Below, piece by piece: positions 1 through 5,709 of a stretch of 10,905 bases of DNA; within the stretch, counting starts at the first letter, position 1, and every line of letters begins with the position of its first letter. The notes beneath the pieces are model-generated. The model did no database searches. It was not told the origin of the DNA and saw only the letters and a list, made by a program, of their open reading frames with translations. A program made the translations under genes and the position numbers. This stretch comes from Acidaminococcaceae bacterium (GTDB lineage Bacteria > Bacillota > Negativicutes > Acidaminococcales > Acidaminococcaceae): NCBI GenBank assembly GCA_028693975.1, contig JAQUUF010000026.1, positions 1 to 10,905 of the forward strand, given 5' to 3'.

Positions 1-1210
1 AACCAAACTCAATTCCTACTTCTCTAAGCATACGGCCCAATTCTCTAGTTGTAATAACAACATCTACATCTCTATAGCCGCTGTCACACATCTCAGGACG
101 AGCTGCTTCTGCTTTTTTGGCAGTACAAGGCATAATAGAAACAGAAACAATATCCTTAGGGTCTATGCCCGCTTTTTGCGCATAATAGGTCTTAGTCACA
201 GCTCCAAACATAGCTTGAGGTGATTTAGCCGTAGATAGATGTGGCAACAGGTCGGGATAGCGTTGCTCTATCATATTAACCCAGCCAGGACTGCAAGAAG
301 TAATCATGGGCAGCACACCGTTGTTAGTAAGTCTGTCAATAAATTCATAGCCTTCTTCCATAATGGTCAAATCTGCCGAGAAATTAGTATCAAAGACCTT
401 GTCAAAACCTAGACGACGCAGGCCAGCCACCATTTTACCAGTCACTACCTCACCTGGAGCCATACCAAACTCTTCTCCCAGTGCTACGCGCACGGAAGGA
501 GCTGTTTGTACTACCACATGTTTAGTTTTGTCATGAATAGCTGCCCAAACCTTAGCTGTATCGTCCTTTTCCACGATAGCACCTGTAGGACAATAGTTAG
601 CGCATTGCCCGCAATAAGTACAAGATACCTTCTCTAGCCCTTGTTCGAAAGCAGTAGAAACCAAAGTGTGGAAACCACGGCTAGCAAAACTATAGACATT
701 CATCCCTTGAATATCAGCACAAGCCCTAATACACCGGCCACACAAAATACATTTCTCTTGATCTCTTACCAACGAAGGATTGCTATCATCAATAGTATGA
801 GCTTTCATTTCGCCGCCCTCAAAACGTATCTTACGTACGCCGAGGTCAGCAGCAATTTTTTGCAATTCGCAATCCATACTCTTCTGGCAGGACAGACAAT
901 CCTTGGGATGATTAGCCAACAGCAACTCAATAACCATCTTGCGTGCCGCGCGTACCTTCGGCGTATTAGTCTCTACCACCATGCCATCTGCTACGGGATA
1001 AACACAGGACGCAACTAATCCCCTCGCTCCGGTAGCTTCTACCAGACACAAGCGACAAGCACCTTCAGCTCTCAAATCAGGATGATAACATAATGTAGGA
1101 ATATAAATACCGGCAGAGCGAGCTGCGGACAAAATACTAGTATTTTGCTTCGCCTCTACTTTTTTACCATTAATAGTCAAAGTAACCATATTATTAGCAT
1201 TCATTGTCAT
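1..1210 (-). CDS. hndD: [FeFe] hydrogenase catalytic subunit HndD/HydA (partial, C-terminus off the window)
   Basis: Catalytic subunit of a multimeric bifurcating-type [FeFe] hydrogenase; it interconverts protons and H2 at the H-cluster in the cytoplasm. I translated the open frame from the ATG at 1210 to the window edge: 403 residues, with roughly a third of the usual length missing. Domains in order: plant-type [2Fe-2S] ferredoxin (C41, C52, C55, C69); His-Cys [4Fe-4S] motif (H101, C105, C108, C114); two [4Fe-4S] motifs (C154/157/160/164 and C197/200/203/207); start of the H-cluster domain, with L1 TSCSPGW (C306) and L2 MPCTAKKAE (C362, K365, E368). L3 lies beyond the edge. L1 has Ser where many enzymes read TSCCP. 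GAGGAGGTG lies just before the first ATG; an in-frame ATG two codons on (1204) is an alternative. It starts 13 bp after hndC and is last of the five visible genes in its operon. Identification is firm. Confidence 0.95.
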   Translation of the reverse strand, partial: MTMNANNMVTLTINGKKVEAKQNTSILSAARSAGIYIPTLCYHPDLRAEGACRLCLVEATGARGLVASCVYPVADGMVVETNTPKVRAARKMVIELLLANHPKDCLSCQKSMDCELQKIAADLGVRKIRFEGGEMKAHTIDDSNPSLVRDQEKCILCGRCIRACADIQGMNVYSFASRGFHTLVSTAFEQGLEKVSCTYCGQCANYCPTGAIVEKDDTAKVWAAIHDKTKHVVVQTAPSVRVALGEEFGMAPGEVVTGKMVAGLRRLGFDKVFDTNFSADLTIMEEGYEFIDRLTNNGVLPMITSCSPGWVNMIEQRYPDLLPHLSTAKSPQAMFGAVTKTYYAQKAGIDPKDIVSVSIMPCTAKKAEAARPEMCDSGYRDVDVVITTRELGRMLREVGIEFG

Positions 1211-1223
1211 AATCCGCACCTCC

Positions 1224-3023
1224 TCAACCTTTAGTTATTGCCTTAAAGGGGCAATTCGTCATACAAGCACCACATTTAATACATATTTCTTGATCAATTA
1301 CATGTTTTTCTTTAATCTTACCGCTAATTGCTCCTACAGGACAGTTTCTGGCACATAAGCCACAGCCCTTACAAGCGTCGGTAATAACATAATTAGCTAA
1401 TTTTGCACAAGCACCGGCAGGACAACGTTTTTCCTTAATATGAGCCTCATATTCGTTGCGGAAGTATTTCAAGGTACTCAAAACAGGATTAGGAGCAGTC
1501 TGTCCCAAACCGCACAAAGCCGATGCCTTAATATTACCTGCTAATTCTTCCAACAGCTCAATATCACCCTCACGGCCTTGACCTTCGGTAATTCTCGTTA
1601 ATATCTCCAACATTCTCTTCGTGCCTTCACGACAAGGAGTGCATTTGCCGCAGGACTCAGATTGGGTGAAGTTTAGGAAGAACTTAGCCACATCCACCAT
1701 ACAGGTGTCTTCATCCATTACAACCAAGCCACCGCTGCCCATCATAGCTCCGGCTGCAATTAGCGAATCATAGTCTACCGGCAAATCCAGCATCGACTCC
1801 GGCAAACAACCACCGGAAGGTCCACCAATCTGAACCGCCTTGAATTTCTTACCGCCGACGATACCACCACCGATATCATAAATTATCTCCCTCATGGTAA
1901 TACCCATGGGAACCTCGGCCAAACCAGTATTATTAATCTTACCCGTTAATGCAAAAATCTTGGTACCACGGGAAGTTGGCGTCCCACAAGCAGTATACCA
2001 TTCAGAACCCTTAGCTATAATCAAAGGCACATTGGCCCAAGTTTCAACATTATTAATATTGGTAGGCTTGCCCCACAAACCGGCAACCGCAGGGAACGGC
2101 GGTCTGGGTCTAGGCATACCTCTCCTGCCTTCAATGGAAGCCATCAAAGCGGTCTCTTCACCGCACACAAAAGCACCGGCGCCTTCTTTGATATGCAGTG
2201 TAAAACTAAAACCTGTACCAAAAATGTTCTCACCCAAGAAACCCGTCTTCTCAGCTTGCGCAATAGCAATCTTAAGACGCTTAATAGCCAGCGGATACTC
2301 TGCTCTAACATAAATATAGCCTTCATCCGCACCAATAGCATAAGCACCGATGGCCATGCCTTCCAAAATCTTATGAGGGTCGCCTTCTAGTACGCTTCTA
2401 TCCATAAAAGCGCCCGGGTCTCCTTCATCAGCATTACAAATAATATATTTTTTCTTGCCGAGAGAAGCTTTGCAGAAGCCCCACTTTAGTCCAGTTGGAA
2501 AACCTGCACCGCCACGACCGCGCAAGCCAGACTTCTTTACTTCTTCTACTACTTCTTCGCGTGTCATAGTAGTCAAAGCTTTCATTAAGCCTTCATACCC
2601 GCCGACAGCAATATATTCATTAATATCCTCTGGATTGATAGCACCGCAGTTGGCCAAAACACGTCGCTCTTGCTTCTTATAAAAACCAATCTCAGAATAT
2701 TTGGGGACACTCTCGTGAGTAATCGGCTCCCTGTACAGCAATCGCTCTACAATCCTGCCCTTATACAAATGGGTCTCAACTATTTCCGGCACGTCAGCCG
2801 CTGTTACTTGGCAGTAAAAAGTGCCCTCAGGATAAACTATAACCAGCGGTCCATGCTCACAAAAGCCATGGCAACCTGTTTGTACTACAGCGACTTCATC
2901 CTCCAAGCCTTTTTTGGCCACCTCACGTTTAAAAGCTTCTATGACTTCAGCACTTCCTGCCGATTTACAGCCGGTACCACCACAAACCAGCACGTCTGTT
3001 CTAATATGTTTTTCGGGAATCAT
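1224..3023 (-). CDS. hndC: NuoF-like NAD(P)H/FMN subunit HndC (HydB) of the bifurcating [FeFe] hydrogenase
   Basis: Flavin subunit that binds NAD(P)H and FMN and passes electrons among pyridine nucleotide, ferredoxin and HndD. The 599 residues show, in order: a thioredoxin-like [2Fe-2S] domain (C14, C19, C51, C55); the NuoF core with the glycine-rich FMN/NADH loop GRGGAGFPTGLKW (169-181), CNADEGDPG (196-204) and GAFVCGEETAL (283-293); an SLBB-like part; the N3-type [4Fe-4S] site (C458, C461, C464, C504); a CPAGAC pair (534-539); and a C-terminal two-cluster ferredoxin (C551/554/557/561 and C581/584/587/591). The two terminal Fe-S extensions separate HndC/HydB from complex I NuoF. The ATG at 3023 follows AGGGAGAG at good spacing. 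It lies 25 bp after hndB and 13 bp before hndD. NAD versus NADP preference cannot be read from sequence alone. Confidence 0.95.
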   Translation of the reverse strand: MIPEKHIRTDVLVCGGTGCKSAGSAEVIEAFKREVAKKGLEDEVAVVQTGCHGFCEHGPLVIVYPEGTFYCQVTAADVPEIVETHLYKGRIVERLLYREPITHESVPKYSEIGFYKKQERRVLANCGAINPEDINEYIAVGGYEGLMKALTTMTREEVVEEVKKSGLRGRGGAGFPTGLKWGFCKASLGKKKYIICNADEGDPGAFMDRSVLEGDPHKILEGMAIGAYAIGADEGYIYVRAEYPLAIKRLKIAIAQAEKTGFLGENIFGTGFSFTLHIKEGAGAFVCGEETALMASIEGRRGMPRPRPPFPAVAGLWGKPTNINNVETWANVPLIIAKGSEWYTACGTPTSRGTKIFALTGKINNTGLAEVPMGITMREIIYDIGGGIVGGKKFKAVQIGGPSGGCLPESMLDLPVDYDSLIAAGAMMGSGGLVVMDEDTCMVDVAKFFLNFTQSESCGKCTPCREGTKRMLEILTRITEGQGREGDIELLEELAGNIKASALCGLGQTAPNPVLSTLKYFRNEYEAHIKEKRCPAGACAKLANYVITDACKGCGLCARNCPVGAISGKIKEKHVIDQEICIKCGACMTNCPFKAITKG

Positions 3024-3048
3024 CTTTTTGCTCTCCCTTCAATTATAA

Positions 3049-3414
3049 TTATTGTTCTATTTTACCTACTACCAACTCTTCAACAATCTTACCATGCATA
3101 ACATGGTCTACGATAATTTTCTTGACGTCTTTGGGTGTTACCTTGCCGTAAGTTATTCTAGGCTCGCCAGGCTTAACAACATCTACCAAAACTTCTTTTT
3201 CGCACATGCCGATGCAACCAGTCTGTTGCACTTGTACATCTTTAAGATTTTGCAGGGATAGCTCATCCAAAATAGCGGCCATTACTTCTCTAGCACCGGC
3301 AGCAATACCACAAGTACCCATACCAATAATAATTTTCGTGCCAGCCTCACGGCGTACCTTCATATCGGATTGCAATTTTTCTCTCAAAGCCTTTAAATCT
3401 TCTAAGCTTTTCAT
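3049..3414 (-). CDS. hndB: Thioredoxin-like [2Fe-2S] ferredoxin subunit HndB
   Basis: Small electron-transfer subunit of Hnd-type hydrogenases, 121 residues from the ATG at 3414. An N-terminal, probably helical segment (1-25) precedes a thioredoxin-like ferredoxin fold with GMGTCGIAAGA (31-41) and QTGCIGMCEKE (64-74), the latter matching the second cysteine pair of NuoE and the HndC N-terminus. Only three cysteines are present (C35, C67, C71), one short of the usual four ligands. The frame is open 20 codons further upstream, but the internal ATG is preferred: it forms an ATGA overlap with the ATPase stop codon and has GGGAGGAAGG 9 nt before it. The extra residues also do not resemble the family. 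HndB distinguishes this cluster from three-subunit HydABC. It probably relays electrons or stabilises the HndA-HndC interface; which of these is not visible here. Confidence 0.9.
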   Translation of the reverse strand: MKSLEDLKALREKLQSDMKVRREAGTKIIIGMGTCGIAAGAREVMAAILDELSLQNLKDVQVQQTGCIGMCEKEVLVDVVKPGEPRITYGKVTPKDVKKIIVDHVMHGKIVEELVVGKIEQ

Positions 3415-3971
3415 TTCTTCTCGCCTTCCTCCCTCACTTTGGTTATCTCTTGCGTTAAATATTCTCGCACCCAAGCCGTAAGCTCCGGCACGCTATAATC
3501 AACCTCTTTTAGACCCAACACTTGCTGTATCTCTTGAGTATCATAAGTAAAACTATAAGTCCCTACACCATAATGCACAATCAAACGCACCTGAGGATTA
3601 CCCACCAAGAGAATTATGATTGTTTTTACCACATCCCCCAGAGGTGGCCTATCTACATTAGCATTGCAAAAAGTTGCTCTGACTGTTGTCCCTTGTCCTA
3701 ATTTTGATTTTATCGACAAAGTCCCACCACTTTGTGATGTCGTCATAGATAGCAGGGGCAAGCCCATGCCAACTTTTCTCGTCGTTCTCGTCGTCACAAA
3801 AGGGTCGCAAACCTGCTGCACCATTTCCTCTGACATACCCTTGCCATTATCTTCCACGCTAAACACTAGGAAACCTAGCAAGTCTTCATTAATATAGAGC
3901 GTTATTACACTAGCTCCCGCTGCCAGAGAATTTTGTATAATATCCAGTATATGCAGAGCTATATCATTCAT
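3411..3971 (-). CDS. Stand-alone GHKL (HATPase_c) ATP-binding protein inside the hydrogenase operon
   Basis: Cytosolic ATP-binding protein of the GHKL superfamily, 186 residues. It has the N-box DIIQNSLAAGAS (10-21; D10 and N14 at the general-base and Mg positions), the G1 box EDNGKGM (40-46), and a TTR-rich ATP lid followed by GMGLPLL. The N-box reads more like MutL-type or histidine-kinase-type ATPases than SpoIIAB. No dimerisation/phospho-acceptor His domain, transmembrane segment or receiver domain is present. After the ATPase fold (about residue 107) an extra C-terminal region of about 80 residues has no motif I recognise. The gene sits 2 bp after hndA and overlaps hndB by 4 bp (ATGA), so it should be made in step with the enzyme. 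Phosphotransfer, assembly chaperoning and nucleotide sensing are all possible. Family assignment is confident, function is not. Confidence 0.85.
   Translation of the reverse strand: MNDIALHILDIIQNSLAAGASVITLYINEDLLGFLVFSVEDNGKGMSEEMVQQVCDPFVTTRTTRKVGMGLPLLSMTTSQSGGTLSIKSKLGQGTTVRATFCNANVDRPPLGDVVKTIIILLVGNPQVRLIVHYGVGTYSFTYDTQEIQQVLGLKEVDYSVPELTAWVREYLTQEITKVREEGEKK
3424..3433 (-). promoter_or_regulatory. Ribosome binding site of hndB
   Basis: GGGAGGAAGG on the minus strand, 9 nt before the ATG at 3414 and within the end of the GHKL ATPase gene. It selects the 121-residue HndB over the 20-codon longer frame. Confidence 0.8.
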
Positions 3972-3973
3972 AA

Positions 3974-4468
3974 TTATTTATATTTAGCCAAAATAGCCGG
4001 TATCACATTGGGAGTCAAGCGTCCGTGAGTATCACCATTAACCTGCATAACCGGAGCCAAACCACAAGCACCGATGCAAGCAATAGTCTCTAAGGTAAAA
4101 CGTGAATCATCCGTCGTATGTCCAGCTTTGATACCAAGCTCTTTCTCTACCGCTTCCAGAATGAGTTTGCCGCCACGCACATGGCAAGCCGTCCCTTGGC
4201 ACACACGGATAATATTCCTACCACGTGGATTTAGATGAAATTGAGAGTAAAAGGTAACTACTCCATAAATCGTGCTAATGGGGGTCTTGGTCTCTTGCGC
4301 AACATATTCAAGAGCCTCCTCCGGTAAATAATTGTGCAAATTCTGCACTTCTTGCAAAATTGGAATCAAAGCACCCTTCTGTCCTTGATATTTAGCGAGA
4401 ATTTCATCAATCTTCGTTTTTTCCTTGTTAACACCGCCACAGGCGCATTTACTTTCCATGGTCATCAT
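3974..4468 (-). CDS. hndA: NuoE-like [2Fe-2S] subunit HndA (HydC)
   Basis: Thioredoxin-like [2Fe-2S] subunit that partners HndC in the bifurcating hydrogenase, like NuoE with NuoF in complex I. The 164 residues contain the four expected ligands: C90 and C95 in CQGTACHVRGG, C131 and C135 in CIGACGLAP. The N-terminal helical region, including TPISTIYGVVTFYSQF (62-77), is typical of NuoE. A short CAC motif near the N-terminus (C8, C10) is extra and of unknown use. ATG codons occur at residues 1, 2 and 4; GAGGG lies 5 nt before the first, so the exact start is uncertain by a few codons. It is the first gene of its operon, about 30 nt downstream of the predicted transcription start, and ends 2 bp before the GHKL ATPase gene. 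Identification is firm. Confidence 0.93.
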   Translation of the reverse strand: MMTMESKCACGGVNKEKTKIDEILAKYQGQKGALIPILQEVQNLHNYLPEEALEYVAQETKTPISTIYGVVTFYSQFHLNPRGRNIIRVCQGTACHVRGGKLILEAVEKELGIKAGHTTDDSRFTLETIACIGACGLAPVMQVNGDTHGRLTPNVIPAILAKYK

Positions 4469-4504
4469 CTTTTCCCTCTCTTTTCTGTAAGATTTGACTT
4501 GTCT

Positions 4505-4533
4505 ACTATAACAAAAGCAGAAAATAAAAGCAA
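4505..4533 (-). promoter_or_regulatory. Sigma-A-type promoter of the hndA-hndD operon
   Basis: On the minus strand the -35 TTGCTT (4528-4533) and -10 TATAGT (4505-4510) are spaced 17 bp apart. The -10 matches at 5 of 6 positions and the -35 at 4 of 6. The predicted start near 4498 leaves a leader of about 30 nt before hndA. It lies in the only sizeable gap between the PHP gene and hndA, so the hydrogenase operon can be transcribed separately from the sensory-type operon. Confidence 0.7.
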
Positions 4534-4549
4534 TACTATTTATGCTTTT
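4526..4549. repeat. Inverted repeat AAAAGCA-N10-TGCTTTT overlapping the hnd -35 box
   Basis: Perfect 7-bp arms (4526-4532 and 4543-4549) flank a 10-bp spacer; one arm covers most of the -35 hexamer. It could be an operator. It could also be a weak AT-rich terminator hairpin for the PHP gene, since T-rich sequence follows on the minus strand. The low GC of the stem argues against an efficient terminator. Confidence 0.4.
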
Positions 4550-4560
4550 TTCTCGTTATT

Positions 4561-4570
4561 AGTATATACT
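4561..4570. repeat. 10-bp palindrome AGTATATACT upstream of the hnd promoter
   Basis: A perfect palindrome about 28 bp upstream of the hnd -35 box. It could be part of a regulator site, but such short AT-rich palindromes also arise by chance and the flanks do not extend the symmetry. Confidence 0.25.
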
Positions 4571-4591
4571 TATTAGATTTTATAACACACT

Positions 4592-5359
4592 TTACACTTT
4601 TTCAGTTACAAAAGCCCCTGGTTGCAGGCTTCTTCCGCCAATGTTTTGTAATGCTTTTTTGATTTCAGTTGTATTCACCTGCTCCACTCTAAGCAAATTC
4701 TTCGGCCCGTGAATAAAATCGTCAATCATATGGGCATCCGAATTTGTAAGATAAGGTTTATTATCCACCAAAGGTTTTAATTTCTTATCAGATAGCTCTG
4801 CCAAAGAATTCCTCGAAATCTCTGCTCCATCTATTTGCAGGCTGCTACCAATAAAGCCCAGTTGTGTCAGCAAACTGTAGGCCCTTTTGTCTATATGTGC
4901 AGCCCAACATATACCACCCAGAGCGTGACATTTATCGACTACTTCAGCCGCCGTAAGACGACAAGAACCCAAAAGCATCTTCTCTTCTTCGCGGATAAAA
5001 TTATCCTCGGCATCCACCACGAACTGACCACCAAATTTTTCCGGTACATTTTTGAGTCCGCTCCGCGAGGCATCTATTATCTGTTGCCAGGCGTCCATCT
5101 GCTCCATAGTATCAAAAAGTACCACGATATGTGCCTCTTCTGCACACTCCACTTCCATCCCCGGCAAGACAACAATACCGTATTGGGCACCTGCTTCTAA
5201 TGCCGCCGGAATATTCCCCGAAGCATTATGATCAGTTATAGCAACAGCACCAATGCCATACTGAGCCGCCCGCAAGATAATATGGTGTGGAGTCATCTCT
5301 ACTTCTGCGCAGGGAGACAATAAACTATGAATATGAAAATCCGCTAGTAATTCCTTCAT
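4592..5359 (-). CDS. PHP-domain metal-dependent phosphoesterase
   Basis: Probable cytosolic metallo-phosphoesterase of the PHP superfamily (TrpH/RNase AM-like size), 255 residues. The metal-binding motifs appear in order: DFHIHS (H9, H11), TDHN (D43, H44), GMEVE (E69/E71), H77, AAHID (H155) and NSDAH (D208, H210). All motif positions expected for a multi-metal active site are filled, so it is likely catalytic. The substrate is unknown; relatives hydrolyse nucleotides such as 3',5'-bisphosphates or short RNA ends. Its start overlaps the stop of the second DRTGG-like gene (ATGA), implying translational coupling, and it is last in the five-gene sensory-type operon. The context suggests it could turn over a nucleotide used by that module, which is inference only. 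An alternative is a housekeeping phosphoesterase merely co-transcribed. Confidence 0.85.
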   Translation of the reverse strand: MKELLADFHIHSLLSPCAEVEMTPHHIILRAAQYGIGAVAITDHNASGNIPAALEAGAQYGIVVLPGMEVECAEEAHIVVLFDTMEQMDAWQQIIDASRSGLKNVPEKFGGQFVVDAEDNFIREEEKMLLGSCRLTAAEVVDKCHALGGICWAAHIDKRAYSLLTQLGFIGSSLQIDGAEISRNSLAELSDKKLKPLVDNKPYLTNSDAHMIDDFIHGPKNLLRVEQVNTTEIKKALQNIGGRSLQPGAFVTEKV

Positions 5360-5709
5360 TTTTTCTCTTGCTCATTAGTGACGCCCAATTTGTTAAGTGC
5401 GCCAACAATATCATAGCTGGACAAAGCAGTCACAAAAATAGGCAAGTCATTGTCATTCCCTTTCTCGATGGCATCCTGTTCGACTTTGGCATCACCAGCT
5501 ACAATAATAGCAGCTAGCCCGATGAGCGAACCCACCGCAGCAATATTATGATGTCCTTGCATCGTCACCCAAATCATACCTGGTTTAGCCTGACCCATGA
5601 CATTGCTGAGCAAATCAGAAACATATCCCCCCTGTACCACCATATCCAACTTGGCAAAACTCGTCACTTGTTGAAGCTTTAATTTAGTAACTACTTCATT
5701 TAGTTTCAT
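5356..5709 (-). CDS. Small DRTGG-domain-like protein (second copy)
   Basis: Single-domain protein of 117 residues, related to the small DRTGG proteins found beside clostridial hydrogenase genes. Visible landmarks are MVVQGGYVSDLLSNVM (23-38), a hydrophobic stretch GMIWVTMQGHHNIAAVG (44-60) and an alternating Gly/Ala region to AG (71-72). DRTGG domains have a CBS-like fold and in other proteins bind or transmit adenine-nucleotide signals; that role here is inference. The ATG at 5709 is chosen over the open upstream codons because AAGGGAAG lies 8 nt before it and the protein then matches the family length. The gene start overlaps the end of the HydS-like gene by 14 bp, and its stop overlaps the PHP gene by ATGA. 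It is distantly similar to the first gene of the operon, so the two may be ancient paralogues. Fold moderately sure, function unknown. Confidence 0.75.
   Translation of the reverse strand: MKLNEVVTKLKLQQVTSFAKLDMVVQGGYVSDLLSNVMGQAKPGMIWVTMQGHHNIAAVGSLIGLAAIIVAGDAKVEQDAIEKGNDNDLPIFVTALSSYDIVGALNKLGVTNEQEKK

Noticed and set aside
641..1018. Plus-strand open frame of 125 codons inside hndD
   Set aside because: It lies wholly opposite the ferredoxin domains of hndD, whose cysteine motifs prove the minus frame; the plus product has no recognisable motif and no good ribosome binding site.
1894..2313. Plus-strand open frame of 139 codons inside hndC
   Set aside because: Opposite the conserved NuoF core; low-complexity hydrophobic composition and no supporting signals. 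The other plus-strand frames across the window were rejected for the same reason.
1224..4468. Interpretation as part of respiratory complex I (nuoE/nuoF)
   Set aside because: No nuoG or membrane subunit follows; HndB, the extra Fe-S domains of HndC and the [FeFe] catalytic subunit identify a soluble hydrogenase.
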